Of a stretch of DNA of 64,000 nt, positions 27,904 to 37,271 are shown piece by piece; the stretch's first letter is position 1; every line of letters begins with the position of its first letter. Both the position numbers and the translations under genes were made by a program. This DNA comes from Actinophytocola xinjiangensis (GTDB taxonomy: Bacteria > Actinomycetota > Actinomycetes > Mycobacteriales > Pseudonocardiaceae): the NCBI RefSeq assembly GCF_001921215.1, contig NZ_MSIF01000011.1:62001-126000 (forward strand), read 5' to 3'. The notes under the pieces were generated by a model. The model was not told the origin of the DNA. It was given only the letters and a program-made list of their open reading frames with translations, and did not search any database.

Positions 27904-28616
27904 CGGGTTTCCTCGGGGTCGAAGGCGGGTGGCGTGCGCGGTGCCCGGCGCAGCCACAGCGCGATGCCGTGGCGGCGGATCAGCGCGCTGGTCAGCAGCG
28001 TGACCAGCGGGCGGTGCAGCACCGCCAGAAGCAGCGTGGCGCGGGTGGCCGGCGTCCGGGTGCCGCGCAGCGTCGCGACCAGCGGTGTGCCGCCCGGCCC
28101 GCGCAGCGCGATGCTCAGCGAGAGCCGCTCGTCCGGTTCCGGCAGCCGCATCGCGTACTCGCCGTCCATCGGGAGGAACGGCGAGACGGGGAAGTCCTTG
28201 GCGGCGCTGGCCCGCCCGGCGTCGTCCGGGCGCAGCAGGTAGCGGTGCCGGCGCCCGTGGGTGTTGTGCACCTCGGCGACCACGCACGCCAGCGAGCCGT
28301 CCGGCCGGTGGCACCAGAACACCGACAGCGGGTTGAACACGTACCCGAGCACCCTGGCGTGGGCCAGCATCAGGACGCGTCCGCCGGCGAGGTCGACACC
28401 GCGCGCGGCGAGCCAGTCCTCCAGGTTCGCCCGGATCGTGCGCCGCGGGTTGCCCAGGTGGTCGCGGGCGTCGAACCCGGCCAGCGGGCGCAGCCACCAC
28501 GGCAGCCGGGGCAGCCGGTCGAGGTCGACCAGCCACAGGTAGATCCGGTGCCGGAACGCGCGCGCGGGCGCCGCGTGCCGGACGTGGGTCAGCTCCCCGT
28601 GGTAGATGGCGGTCAC
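27900..28616 (-). CDS. DUF1365 family protein
   Basis: 238 residues with the family pattern: an N-terminal YHGELTHVRHAAPARAFRHRIY, then NPLSVFWCHRPDG, VVAEVHNTHGRRHRYLL and KDFPVSPFLPMDGEY. The biochemical role is not established. DUF1365 genes are typically found with an FAD oxidoreductase and a CFA-type methyltransferase, as here, which links them to fatty-acid modification. GTG 28616 overlaps the upstream stop (GTGA). The long upstream extension of this frame is a shadow. Confidence 0.92.
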   Translation of the reverse strand: MTAIYHGELTHVRHAAPARAFRHRIYLWLVDLDRLPRLPWWLRPLAGFDARDHLGNPRRTIRANLEDWLAARGVDLAGGRVLMLAHARVLGYVFNPLSVFWCHRPDGSLACVVAEVHNTHGRRHRYLLRPDDAGRASAAKDFPVSPFLPMDGEYAMRLPEPDERLSLSIALRGPGGTPLVATLRGTRTPATRATLLLAVLHRPLVTLLTSALIRRHGIALWLRRAPRTPPAFDPEETR

Positions 28617-29884
28617 CAGCGCACCCCGAACGCGGCGGCCGCGCGCACGCCGGCGGCGCAGCCGTCCTCGTGGAACCCCCAGCCGTGGTAGGCGCCGGCG
28701 AACGCGGTCCGCGCGGTGTTCAGTTCGGGCAGCCGGCGCTGCGCGGCGACCGACTCGGCGGTGTACACGGGGTGCTCGTAGGTCATCGTGGCGAGCACCG
28801 CCGAGGGCGGGATCCGGTCGGTGGCGTTGAGGGTGACCAGGTAGTCGCGCGGCTCGGACAGACCCATCAGCCGGTTGAGGTGGTAGGTCACCGTGACCGG
28901 ACCGGCCTGCTCGCCGCAGGAGCGCTGGCGGTGGTTCCAGGACGCCCGCGCCCCGGCGCTGGCCGGCAGCTGCGTGGCGTCGGTGTGCAGCACGGTCTCG
29001 TTGCGGGAGTACCGGAAGGCGCCGAGCACCCGGCGTTCGGCCTCGGTCGGCGCGGCGAGCAGCCGCAGCGCCTGGTCGGGGTGGGTGGCGATGACGACCC
29101 GGTCGGCCCGGTGGGTGCCGCCGGTGTCGTCGTGGATCTCGACGCCGTCGGGGTGCCGGCGCACCGCGCGCACCGGGGTCGCGACGTGCACGGCGGCGAG
29201 GTTCTTCGCGATCCGGTCCACGTACGCGCGGGAGCCGCCGACGACGGTGCGCCAGCGCGGCGACCCGGTGACCGACAGCAGGCCGTGGTTGGCGAGGAAG
29301 GTGAACAGGTAGCGGGCCGGGTACTCCCGGCTCGTCCCGGCGCCGCACGACCAGACGGCCGAGACCACCGGCAGCGCGAAGTGCTGGACGAAGTAGTCGG
29401 AGAACCGGCCGACCGCGAGGAACCGGCCGAGGGTGAGGCCGGCGACCTCGTCGGCGTCCGCGCGCAGCACCTGGTGGGCGAGGCGGTGGAACCGGCGCAC
29501 CTCGGTGAGCAGGCGCAGGTACCTCGGGCGCGCGAGGGTGCCCACCGTGGGGAACAGCCCGGCCGGCCCCTTGGCGCCGGCGAACTCCAGGCCGCAGCCG
29601 TCACAGCGCACGCTCATCGACATCTCGGTGTCCCGCGTGGCCACGCCCAGCTCGTCGAACAGCCGCCGGAGGGTGGGGTAGGTGCGCTCGTTGTGCACGA
29701 TGAACCCGCTGTCCACCGCGACCAGCCGGTCGTCGCCGGTCGGCACGTCGTGGGTGTGGGCGTGCCCGCCGAGCCGGGGCTCGGCCTCGAACAGCAGCAC
29801 CTCGTGGTGCCGCCGCAGCAGGTGCGCGGCGGTGAGGCCGGCGACGCCGGCACCGATCACCGCCACTCGCTCGTGGTTGGCCAT
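28613..29884 (-). CDS. FAD-dependent amine-oxidase-like oxidoreductase
   Basis: A 423-residue flavoprotein with the N-terminal dinucleotide motif VAVIGAGVAGLTAAHLL (residues 6-22), the glutamate-containing FEAEPRLGGHAHT that binds FAD ribose, and the C-terminal HGWGFHEDGCAAGVRAA closing segment. It belongs to the NAD(P)-binding/amine-oxidase-like group usually next to DUF1365 and CFA genes; the likely substrate is an acyl chain, but this is inferred from context. It is first gene of the minus-strand operon and divergent from the second CFA gene, with a perfect 11-bp inverted repeat between. Confidence 0.9.
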   Translation of the reverse strand: MANHERVAVIGAGVAGLTAAHLLRRHHEVLLFEAEPRLGGHAHTHDVPTGDDRLVAVDSGFIVHNERTYPTLRRLFDELGVATRDTEMSMSVRCDGCGLEFAGAKGPAGLFPTVGTLARPRYLRLLTEVRRFHRLAHQVLRADADEVAGLTLGRFLAVGRFSDYFVQHFALPVVSAVWSCGAGTSREYPARYLFTFLANHGLLSVTGSPRWRTVVGGSRAYVDRIAKNLAAVHVATPVRAVRRHPDGVEIHDDTGGTHRADRVVIATHPDQALRLLAAPTEAERRVLGAFRYSRNETVLHTDATQLPASAGARASWNHRQRSCGEQAGPVTVTYHLNRLMGLSEPRDYLVTLNATDRIPPSAVLATMTYEHPVYTAESVAAQRRLPELNTARTAFAGAYHGWGFHEDGCAAGVRAAAAFGVRW

Positions 29885-29906
29885 GCCCGGTGTTCGGCAC
29901 CGGCCA

Positions 29907-29935
29907 CCGGTGCGGATTGCCCCCATCCGCACCGG
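29907..29935. promoter_or_regulatory. Inverted repeat between divergent lipid operons
   Basis: CCGGTGCGGAT (29907-29917) and its exact complement (29925-29935), separated by 7 nt. It lies midway between the divergent starts 29884 and 29974 and is a candidate operator for both lipid transcripts. Confidence 0.6.
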
Positions 29936-29973
29936 CCGTGGCTCCGAACTGGAAGAGGACGACAGGAGTGCGG

Positions 29974-31239
29974 ATGGCTGGTGTGGCGGGACGTCTGGTG
30001 GACGTGGCGGAGCGGCTGCTCGGCGGGCCGTTCCCGGTCGGTGTGCGGGCCTGGGACGGCAGCCGGGCCGGGCCGACGGAGGGGCCGTGCGTGGTGCTGC
30101 GGTCGCGGCGCGCGCTGCGCCACCTGCTGTGGCGGCCGGGTGAGCTGGGCCTGGCCCGCGCGTACGTCACCGGCGACCTGGACGTCGACGGTGATCTCGC
30201 CGAGGGGTTGAGCCGGTTCTGGCGGCTTGACCGGTCGCGGCCGGGCGTCGCCGACTGGGGCGAGATCGTGCGTGTCGCCGTACGCGTCGGGGCGCTCGGG
30301 CCGCGCCCGAGGCCGCCCGCCGCGGAGGCCCGGCTGACCGGGCGCCCGCACACCCGGCGCCGTGACCGTGCCGCGATCGCCCACCACTACGACCTGTCCA
30401 ACGACTTCTACCGGCTGCTGCTCGACGAGCACCTCGCCTACTCGTGCGCGTACTGGACCAGCGAGGACCCCGGCTACACGCTGCACGACGCGCAGACCGA
30501 CAAGCTGGAGCTGATCTGCGCCAAGCTCGGCCTGCGCCCCGGCCAGCGGCTGCTCGACGTGGGCTGCGGCTGGGGCTCGCTGCTGCTGTACGCGGCCAGG
30601 CACCACGGCGTGCACGCCACCGGCGTCACGCTCTCCCGCCAGCAGTACGACCTCGTCCGGGAGCGGGTCGCCGCCGAGGGCCTGGCGGGGAGGGTCCGGG
30701 TCCGTCACGGCGACTACCGCGAGCTCACCGACCGGCCGTTCGACGCGGTGGCGTCGGTCGAGATGGGCGAGCACGTCGGCGAGGCCAACTACCCCACGTA
30801 CGCGGCGACGCTGCACCGGCTGCTGGAGCCGGGTGGGCGGCTGCTGCTCCAGCAGATGTCCCGAGGTGTGACGGCTCCCGGCGGCGGGGCGTTCATCGAG
30901 ACCTACATCGCCCCGGACATGACGATGCGCCCGGTCGGCGGCACGCTCGATCACCTGGGGCGGGCGGGGTTCGAGATCCGCGACGTCGAGGCGCTGCGCG
31001 AGCACTACGTGCGCACCATCCGCGCCTGGCTGTCCACCGTGGAGCGCCGGTGGCCGGAGCTGGTCGAGCTGGTCGGCCGGGAGCAGGCGCGGATCTGGCG
31101 GCTGTACCTGGCCGGTGGCGCGCTGGCGTTCGAGGAGAACCGGATGGGGGTCGACCAGATCGTCGCGGTGCGCCCCACCGGCGCCGGGCGCAGCGGGATG
31201 CCGGTGGTCCGCGCGGGGGTGTCATGCCCGCCCAGCTGA
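29974..31239 (+). CDS. CFA-synthase-type methyltransferase 2 (divergent paralogue)
   Basis: A 421-residue SAM-dependent methyltransferase from ATG 29974, behind CAGGAG. It has RAAIAHHYDLSNDFYRLLLD, LAYSCAYW, the SAM motif LLDVGCGWGSLL and SVEMGEHVGEANY. Where classical CFA synthases and paralogue 1 have IH(R/K)Y(V/I)FPGG, it has FIETYIAPDMTM, so the His and PGG are missing. That suggests a changed outcome such as methyl rather than methylene transfer (inference). It overlaps the DUF1295 gene by 16 bp. Confidence 0.9.
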   Translation: MAGVAGRLVDVAERLLGGPFPVGVRAWDGSRAGPTEGPCVVLRSRRALRHLLWRPGELGLARAYVTGDLDVDGDLAEGLSRFWRLDRSRPGVADWGEIVRVAVRVGALGPRPRPPAAEARLTGRPHTRRRDRAAIAHHYDLSNDFYRLLLDEHLAYSCAYWTSEDPGYTLHDAQTDKLELICAKLGLRPGQRLLDVGCGWGSLLLYAARHHGVHATGVTLSRQQYDLVRERVAAEGLAGRVRVRHGDYRELTDRPFDAVASVEMGEHVGEANYPTYAATLHRLLEPGGRLLLQQMSRGVTAPGGGAFIETYIAPDMTMRPVGGTLDHLGRAGFEIRDVEALREHYVRTIRAWLSTVERRWPELVELVGREQARIWRLYLAGGALAFEENRMGVDQIVAVRPTGAGRSGMPVVRAGVSCPPS

Positions 31240-32012
31240 CCAACGTCCTGGTCACCGTGGGCGTGGTGGCCGTGTTCCTGGCCGCGGTGTTCGCCGTGTC
31301 GGTGCGCCGCGACCGGCACGACCTGATCGACGTCGCGTGGGGCGTGGGGTTCGCGCTGGTCGCGGTGACCACGTTCGTGCTGTCCGCCGGGCACGGCGAC
31401 GCCCCGACCCGGGTGCTGCTCACCTCGCTCACCGTCGTGTGGGGCGTGCGCCTCGCCGTCCACATCGGCCTGCGCAACCGGGGCCGGCCGGAGGACCGCC
31501 GCTACGTCGAGATCCGCTCGCGGGCCCGCGGCAACCCCGACCGGCACCTGGCGCGGGTCGTGTACCTGCCCCAGGGCGCGGTCATGCTGCTGGTGTCGCT
31601 GCCGGTGCAGTTCGGCCAGTACGGCCCTGGCGCGCCCGGGTGGCTGCTGGCGCTCGGGGGCGCGGTGTGGCTGGTCGGCTTCACCGTCGAAACCGTCGGC
31701 GACCTGCAACTGCGGAGGTTCGCGGCGGACCCGGCCAACCGGGGCCGCGTGCTGGACAGTGGCCTGTGGCGCTACACCCGCCACCCCAACTACTTCGGCG
31801 ACGCCGCCGTGTGGTGGGGCCTGTACCTGCTGGCCTGCGGCACCTGGCCGGGGGCGGCGACGCTGCCCGCGCCGGTCGTGATGACCTTCGTGCTGGCGAG
31901 GGGCACCGGCAAGCCGCTGACCGAGCGGCACCTGTCCAGGTCCCGCCCCGGCTACGCCGACTACGTCCGGCGCACCAGCGGGTTCGTCCCGCTGCCGCCC
32001 CGCCGGGGGTGA
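31224..32012 (+). CDS. DUF1295 / steroid-5-alpha-reductase-like membrane protein
   Basis: A 262-residue integral membrane protein with about six hydrophobic segments. It has the DUF1295 signatures DLIDVAWGVGFALVA and the C-terminal SGLWRYTRHPNYFGDAAVWWGLYL. The family shares its fold with NAD(P)H-dependent 5-alpha-reductases and isoprenylcysteine methyltransferases. Alongside a CFA-type enzyme it may reduce an unsaturated intermediate, as proposed for methyl-branched fatty-acid pathways. ATG 31224 lies inside the preceding gene, so translation is coupled. Confidence 0.9.
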   Translation: MPAQLTNVLVTVGVVAVFLAAVFAVSVRRDRHDLIDVAWGVGFALVAVTTFVLSAGHGDAPTRVLLTSLTVVWGVRLAVHIGLRNRGRPEDRRYVEIRSRARGNPDRHLARVVYLPQGAVMLLVSLPVQFGQYGPGAPGWLLALGGAVWLVGFTVETVGDLQLRRFAADPANRGRVLDSGLWRYTRHPNYFGDAAVWWGLYLLACGTWPGAATLPAPVVMTFVLARGTGKPLTERHLSRSRPGYADYVRRTSGFVPLPPRRG

Positions 32013-32028
32013 CCGGTGACAGCCCGCG

Positions 32029-32100
32029 TGGGCACAGCAGGGATCGAACCTGCGACCGCTCGGGTGTAAGCCGAGTGCTCTTCCGCTGAGCTATGTGCCC
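32029..32100 (-). tRNA. tRNA-Val (TAC anticodon)
   Basis: A complete cloverleaf on the minus strand. The 7-bp acceptor stem is GGGCACA/TGTGCCC, the anticodon stem CTCGG/CCGAG encloses loop CTTACAC with anticodon TAC, and the T arm contains GGTTCGATCC. The discriminator is A, and CCA is not encoded. It reads GTA codons. Confidence 0.95.
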
Positions 32101-32138
32101 TCACCCGGCGCCCCGGTCACGGGGAGCGCCGGTGACGA

Positions 32139-32603
32139 TCATGCCGTGAGGCTGGCCACCGCCTTCTTCCAGGCGTCCTGGTCGCGGGCCTCACCCGGCT
32201 GGTTGATCTCGACGAACCGGACCACGCCGGTCTTGTCGATGAGGAACGTGCCACGGTTGGCCATTCCCCCACCCTCATTGAACACGCCGTAGGCCTTGGC
32301 GACCTCGCCGTGCGGCCAGAAGTCCGACAGCAGCGGGAACTCGTAGCCCTGCTCGTCGGCCCACACCTTCAGGCTGAACGGGGTGTCCACGGACACGCCG
32401 AGCACCTGGACCTCCGCCGAGGAGTACGTCGCCAGCTCGTCGCGGAGCTGGCACAGTTCGCCCTTGCAGATGCCGCTGAACGCGAAGGGGTAGAAAACCA
32501 CCAACACGTTCTTCGACCCCTGGAAGGACGACAGTGACACGTCCTGCCTGTTGCCGTCCTTGAGGGTGAACTCCGGAGCCTTCGAACCGACCTCGACCGC
32601 CAT
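32139..32603 (-). CDS. Peroxiredoxin, AhpE type
   Basis: A 154-residue thiol peroxidase. The peroxidatic cysteine is C46 in PFAFSGICKGELC, with the (S/T)-x-x-C arrangement of the family; C51 is nearby. Strand VLVVFYPF and the conserved Trp/Arg region (RGTFLIDKTGVVRF) follow. It reduces H2O2, organic peroxides or peroxynitrite using a cellular thiol. ATG 32603 follows an excellent AGGAGGAAA site; the longer frame from 32645 has none. Next to a DUF3052 gene and aceE, as in other actinomycetes. Confidence 0.93.
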   Translation of the reverse strand: MAVEVGSKAPEFTLKDGNRQDVSLSSFQGSKNVLVVFYPFAFSGICKGELCQLRDELATYSSAEVQVLGVSVDTPFSLKVWADEQGYEFPLLSDFWPHGEVAKAYGVFNEGGGMANRGTFLIDKTGVVRFVEINQPGEARDQDAWKKAVASLTA

Positions 32604-32671
32604 GCGGGTTTCCTCCTGCTGATCCGCCGTCCGCGTGCCCGGCAAGCCTAGGCCACGCGAACGGGCGGCTC

Positions 32672-33103
32672 TCAGCGCTTGGACTTCACCGACTTGGGTG
32701 ACACCAACCTGGTGCCCGACCAGTCGGCCCCGACGGCGACGTTCGACGTCTGTGCCAGCCCTGCGGTCGGCACCGCCTCGGCGATCTCACTTGGCTCGAC
32801 GTGGCCGTCCCGACCCGTCTTGGGTGTCAGAACCCAGATCACACCCTCGTCGGCGAGCGGCGTGATGGCGTCCATGAGTGCGTCGACCAGGTCGCCGTCC
32901 TCCTCACGCCACCACAGCAGGACGACGTCGACCACGTCGTCGGCGTCCTCGTCGAGGAGGTCGCCTCCGATGCGCTCCTCGACGTCGGCGCGCACGCCGT
33001 CGTCAACGTCCTCGTCCCACCCGATCTCCTGGACGACCATGCCAGGCTCGATCCCGAGCCTCTCGGCGACACCGGCCTTGCCAGCGTCTCCCGCGGCGAC
33101 CAC
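32672..33103 (-). CDS. DUF3052 family protein
   Basis: A 143-residue acidic protein. It matches DUF3052 in [60 protein letters not shown] and the C-terminal [11 protein letters not shown]. Function unknown; found across actinobacteria next to aceE and AhpE. I chose GTG 33103, since GGAGGAG lies 8 nt upstream. GTG 33112 would overlap that ribosome site. Confidence 0.92.
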   Translation of the reverse strand: MVAAGDAGKAGVAERLGIEPGMVVQEIGWDEDVDDGVRADVEERIGGDLLDEDADDVVDVVLLWWREEDGDLVDALMDAITPLADEGVIWVLTPKTGRDGHVEPSEIAEAVPTAGLAQTSNVAVGADWSGTRLVSPKSVKSKR

Positions 33104-33360
33104 GGCTTTCACTCCTCCTCGACGCCATCGCGGCGGCCGGTCGGCCGCCGCGCAACGGTATTGGGATAGCGAACACTGAGCGTGCCCACCTGCGCAACCA
33201 CCCACGCCGGGTTTCCCGCTTCACTCCACTGGGGAACCACCCCCCGAAGACTGCCTTACTCACCAGTAATGATGACGTGAGCGGTCATCGAGACGACGAT
33301 GGCAAAGTAGGGGTCGAGACAGGACAGGAACGGCCCTACCAGCGCGGCACTGGAGATCCC

Positions 33361-36132
33361 TTGGCTACGCAGAACAGCGGAAACGGCAGGACGCCCGAGC
33401 GTGTGCGGGTGATTCGGGACGGGCTCGCCGCCCACCTCCCGGACATCGACCCGGACGAGACCGCCGAGTGGCTCGAGTCGTTCGACGCGATGCTCTCCTC
33501 CGGCGGCCAGCAGCGAGCTCGCTACCTGATGCTCCGCCTGCTCGAACGCGCCAGGGAGAGCCGCGTCGGGGTACCCGCGCTCACCAGCACCGACTACGTG
33601 AACTCGATCGCCACCGACCGTGAGCCGTGGTTCCCCGGTGACGAGGAGGTGGAGCGCCGCTACCGCGCGTGGATCCGGTGGAACGCGGCGATGACCGTGC
33701 ACCGCGCCCAGCGTCCCGGCGTCGGCGTCGGCGGGCACATCTCGACCTACGCGTCGTCGGCGACGCTCTACGAGGTGGGCTTCAACTGGTTCTTCCGGGG
33801 CAAGGACCACCCCGGCGGCGGCGACCAGGTGTACTTCCAGGGGCACGCCTCCCCCGGCATGTACGCGCGCGCGTTCCTGGAGGGGCGGCTGTCGTCCCAG
33901 CAGCTCGACGGCTTCCGCCAGGAGCTGTCCCACGGCGGCCCGGGTGCCGGCCTGCCGTCCTACCCGCACCCCCGGCTGATGCCGGACTTCTGGGAGTACC
34001 CGACGGTGTCCATGGGCCTGGGCCCGATGAACGCCATCTACCAGGCGCGGTTCAACCGCTACCTGCACGACCGGGGCATCAAGCGGACCGACGACCAGCG
34101 CGTCTGGGCCTTCCTCGGTGACGGCGAGATGGACGAGCCGGAGTCACGCGGCCTGGTGCAGGTCGCGGCGAACGAGGGCCTGGACAACCTCACGTTCGTG
34201 ATCAACTGCAACCTGCAGCGCCTGGACGGGCCGGTCCGCGGCAACGGCAAGATCATCCAGGAGCTGGAGGCGTTCTTCCGGGGCGCCGGCTGGAACGTGA
34301 TCAAGGTCATCTGGGGCCGGGAGTGGGACACCCTGCTGCACGCCGACCGCGACGGCGCCCTGATCAACCTGATGAACACCACACCCGACGGCGACTACCA
34401 GACGTACAAGGCCAACGACGGCGCGTTCGTCCGCGAGCACTTCTTCGGCCGCGACCCCCGGACCAAGGAACTGGTCGCGCCGATGAACGACCAGGAGATC
34501 TGGAACCTCAAGCGCGGCGGCCACGACTACCGCAAGGTCTACGCGGCCTACCAGGCGGCCACCGAGCACCACGGCCAGCCGACGGTCATCCTCGCCAAGA
34601 CGATCAAGGGTTACGGGCTCGGCCCGCACTTCGAGGGCCGCAACGCGACCCACCAGATGAAGAAGATGACCCTCGACGACCTCAAGATGTTCCGGGACAC
34701 CCTGCGCATCCCCATCTCGGACGCCGAACTGGAGGCGAACCCGTACCTGCCGCCGTACTTCCACCCCGGTCCGGACGCGCCCGAGATCCAGTACCTGCTC
34801 GAACGCCGCCGCCAGCTCGGCGGGTTCCTGCCAGAACGCCGGGGCAAGGCCAAGTCGCTGGTCCTGCCGGGCGACAAGGTCTACGACGTGGTCCGCAAGG
34901 GTTCGGGCAAGCAGGAGGTCGCCACCACGATGGCGTTCGTCCGGCTGGTACGTGACCTGGCCAAGGACCCGGAGATCGGCCCGAGGCTGGTGCCGATCAT
35001 CCCGGACGAGGCGCGCACGTTCGGCATGGACTCGATGTTCCCGACGCAGAAGATCTACAACCCGCACGGGCAGCTGTACACGTCCGTGGACGCGTCGCTG
35101 ATGCTGAGCTACAAGGAGAGCGAGCAGGGCCAGATCCTGCACGAGGGCATCAACGAGGCCGGGTCGACGGCGTCGTTCACCGCCGCCGGGTCGTCCTACG
35201 CCACCCACGGCGAACCGATGATCCCGATCTACATCTTCTACTCGATGTTCGGCTTCCAACGCACCGGCGACGGCCTGTGGGCCGCGGCCGACCAGATGGC
35301 CCGAGGTTTCATCCTGGGCGCCACCGCGGGCCGCACCACCCTCACCGGCGAGGGCCTCCAGCACAACGACGGACACTCGCTGCTGCTCGCGGCGTCCAAC
35401 CCCGCCGTCGTCGCCTACGACCCCGCCTGGTCGTTCGAGATCGCCCACATCGTCCGCGACGGCCTGCGCCGCATGTACGGGGACCAGGCCGAAGACGTGT
35501 TCTACTACCTGACCGTCTACAACGAGCCGTACGTCCAAGCCCCCGAACCAGCGAACCTGGACGTCGAGGGACTCCTGCGCGGCCTCTACCGCTACCAGGA
35601 GGCTCCGGAAGGAACGGGCCCACGCGCCCGCATCCTCACCGCCGGCGTGGCCATGCCGTGGGCGATCCGCGCGAGGGAGATGCTCGCCGAGGAATGGGGC
35701 GTCCGGGCCGAAGTCTGGTCCGCGACCTCATGGTCCGAACTCCGCCGCGACGCGGTGGAAACCGACCGCCACAACTTCCTCCACCCCGAAGCCGAACCGA
35801 GGCGCCCCTACGTCACCCGAGTGCTGTCCGAAGGCGCCGGCCCCGTCGTCGCCGCAACGGACTGGATGCGGGCCGTACCCGACCTCATCCGCCCCTGGGT
35901 CCCGACCGACATGCTCACCCTCGGCACCGACGGCTTCGGCTTCTCCGACACCCGACCGGCCGCCCGCCGCCACTTCCTGGTCGACGCCGAGTCGATCACC
36001 GTAGGCGTCCTGACAGCCCTCTCCAAGCGCGGCGAAGTGGAGAAATCCACCGTCGTGGAAGCAGCCCGCAAGTACCGAATCGACGACATCAACGCCGCCG
36101 GCCCCCAAACCTCCGACCCCGGCGTCGCCTGA
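33361..36132 (+). CDS. aceE: Pyruvate dehydrogenase E1, homodimeric
   Basis: A 923-residue thiamine-diphosphate enzyme that decarboxylates pyruvate and acetylates the lipoyl arm of E2. The N-terminal [16 protein letters not shown], the TPP-binding [12 protein letters not shown]...LTFVINCN and the ISTYASS region are typical of the AceE single-chain type. TTG 33361 is chosen because GGAGA lies upstream. The frame is open to GTG 33278, but codons 33278-33360 use many A/T third positions, unlike the gene itself, so they are probably untranslated. Partners in the window are SucB (E2) and LpdA (E3). Confidence 0.95.
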   Translation: MATQNSGNGRTPERVRVIRDGLAAHLPDIDPDETAEWLESFDAMLSSGGQQRARYLMLRLLERARESRVGVPALTSTDYVNSIATDREPWFPGDEEVERRYRAWIRWNAAMTVHRAQRPGVGVGGHISTYASSATLYEVGFNWFFRGKDHPGGGDQVYFQGHASPGMYARAFLEGRLSSQQLDGFRQELSHGGPGAGLPSYPHPRLMPDFWEYPTVSMGLGPMNAIYQARFNRYLHDRGIKRTDDQRVWAFLGDGEMDEPESRGLVQVAANEGLDNLTFVINCNLQRLDGPVRGNGKIIQELEAFFRGAGWNVIKVIWGREWDTLLHADRDGALINLMNTTPDGDYQTYKANDGAFVREHFFGRDPRTKELVAPMNDQEIWNLKRGGHDYRKVYAAYQAATEHHGQPTVILAKTIKGYGLGPHFEGRNATHQMKKMTLDDLKMFRDTLRIPISDAELEANPYLPPYFHPGPDAPEIQYLLERRRQLGGFLPERRGKAKSLVLPGDKVYDVVRKGSGKQEVATTMAFVRLVRDLAKDPEIGPRLVPIIPDEARTFGMDSMFPTQKIYNPHGQLYTSVDASLMLSYKESEQGQILHEGINEAGSTASFTAAGSSYATHGEPMIPIYIFYSMFGFQRTGDGLWAAADQMARGFILGATAGRTTLTGEGLQHNDGHSLLLAASNPAVVAYDPAWSFEIAHIVRDGLRRMYGDQAEDVFYYLTVYNEPYVQAPEPANLDVEGLLRGLYRYQEAPEGTGPRARILTAGVAMPWAIRAREMLAEEWGVRAEVWSATSWSELRRDAVETDRHNFLHPEAEPRRPYVTRVLSEGAGPVVAATDWMRAVPDLIRPWVPTDMLTLGTDGFGFSDTRPAARRHFLVDAESITVGVLTALSKRGEVEKSTVVEAARKYRIDDINAAGPQTSDPGVA

Positions 36133-36246
36133 CTCTCAGTAGCCCCCCTGACCTGCGCTGATGAACCAACCGCACGATAGGGGGACACAGCTGGCGCCCC
36201 CTCCCCAACCCGTCCATAGTGGAACTACCGGTGGGGACCGGGGAGA

Positions 36247-36289
36247 GGGGCCGCCCGGCGGCGTGCGCACCGCCACGCCGGGCGGTCCC
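36247..36289 (+). terminator. Terminator-like hairpin downstream of aceE
   Basis: A 14-bp stem with one G-T pair (36247-36260 with 36276-36289) and a 15-nt loop, about 115 bp after the aceE stop. A second inverted repeat (CCCCGCATCCC 36287-36297 with 36332-36342) overlaps it and is followed by TTGATTTTCT. Confidence 0.6.
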
Positions 36290-36485
36290 CGCATCCCTCC
36301 CCCCTGTTCGGTGCTGGCGCACCTTCCCTGGGGGATGCGGGGGTTGATTTTCTGGGGCCGAGCCCCAGACCCCACGGTGCGAGCTTCTGCTGAACCAGCG
36401 GGGTTCTTTTTGGGGGTTTACCAGCGCGGGTGTGGGTGTCGGGGTGTGGCGTTGGTCGGCGGGCACCGCCAGTCCACTCACTACT

Positions 36486-36700
36486 CGCTACCCGGCACCA
36501 TCACCCGGCACCCCGCACCACCACCGCCACCCGCCACTCGCCACCACCACGCGCCACCCGGCACCGCCACCCGCCACTCGGCACCGCCACCCGCCACCAG
36601 GCACCGCCACTCGGCATCGGCGCTCGGCATCGGCGCTCGGCATCGGCACTGCCACCCGGCATCGGCATCGGCACCGGGCATCGGTTACCGAACCTTCGGT
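36486..36700. repeat. Degenerate CACC/GGCATCGG repeat tract
   Basis: About 215 bp of imperfect short units related to CGGCACCGCCACCCGCCACT, grading into several CGGCATCGGCGCT units. Units are irregular in length, so this is not a CRISPR. Confidence 0.75.
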
Positions 36701-36787
36701 CACGGCCCGGCCTCCAACGGGCCGACACAGGCCAAACCCCCCACAACACCACTCCCGCCCACCCGGGTCTGGCGGTGGGCATCACGC

Positions 36788-36902
36788 AGGGCAGGGCGCA
36801 GCCCTGCCCTTAAGGCCCTGCCTCAGGGCGGCGGAGGCTCACGGGTCAAGAGGCCCACAGGTGAACACGAACCCAGACAAAGCCCAGCTCAGGGCCTCTT
36901 GA
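36788..36902. repeat. Cluster of three inverted repeats
   Basis: AGGGCAGGGC-gca-GCCCTGCCCT (36788-36810), GCCCTG-cct-CAGGGC (36815-36829), and TCAAGAGGCCC (36846-36856) with its complement at 36892-36902. All three are perfect stems within 115 bp. Confidence 0.75.
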
Positions 36903-36934
36903 GGCGTGAGTGGCCGCCCGTAAAATCCACCGCC

Positions 36935-37190
36935 AGACCCGGGCAAGACAAACAAAACCCCCCACCACCCACACCCCAAGAACCCACAACCAAACCCCAC
37001 GAACCCACAACCCCCACCCCAAGAACCCGCGACAAACACCCCAAGAACCCGCAACCCGCAACCCACACCCCAGGAACCCACAACCCCAAGAAACCCGCGA
37101 CAGCAACCCCAAGAACCCACAACAACCCCAAGAACCCACGCCAGCCCAGGAACCCACGACAACCCGGAACGACGACATCCACGAGAACCC
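36935..37190. repeat. G-poor AAGAACCC repeat tract
   Basis: About 255 bp made of variants of CCCCAAGAACCCACAA at irregular spacing, almost without G or T on the plus strand. The composition is unlike anything else in the window. Confidence 0.8.
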
Positions 37191-37258
37191 ACCGACAGCG
37201 CCAACAGACCCGCGAACCACGCCCAAACCCAGGACAGAAAGCGTCGGACCCAGGCGCC

Positions 37259-37264
37259 TAGAGT
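37259..37264 (+). promoter_or_regulatory. Putative -10 hexamer of fasR
   Basis: TAGAGT lies 7 nt before ATG 37272. The intervening CGGGAGT could also act as a short ribosome site, so leaderless start is likely but not certain here. Confidence 0.4.
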
Positions 37265-37271
37265 CGGGAGT

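Larger units (their letters stand above)
36133..37271. other. 1.14-kb non-coding spacer rich in repeats and hairpins
   Basis: No convincing gene lies between aceE and fasR. The frames that are open here (for example plus 36161-37261 and minus 36846-38054) are low-complexity products of the repeats. The spacer holds at least five inverted repeats: 36247-36289, 36287-36342, 36788-36810, 36815-36829, and 36846-36856 with 36892-36902. It also holds two degenerate repeat tracts. Confidence 0.7.

Noticed and set aside
26653-32012. Carotenoid or mycolic-acid biosynthesis cluster
   Set aside because: The FAD protein resembles amine-oxidase-like partners of DUF1365 rather than phytoene desaturases, and no crtB/crtE or mycolate genes are present.
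33278-33360. Earlier GTG start for aceE
   Set aside because: Codons in this stretch have many A/T third positions, unlike the gene, and a ribosome site precedes TTG 33361.
36486-37190. CRISPR array
   Set aside because: Repeat units vary in length and sequence, there are no unique spacers of constant size and no cas genes.
36161-37261. Long plus-strand frame of 366 residues full of PRTHN/PKNPQ repeats, and minus-strand frames of Gly/Val/Trp repeats over the same DNA
   Set aside because: All are low-complexity translations of the repeat tracts, with no ribosome site, no folded-protein pattern and no agreement on strand.
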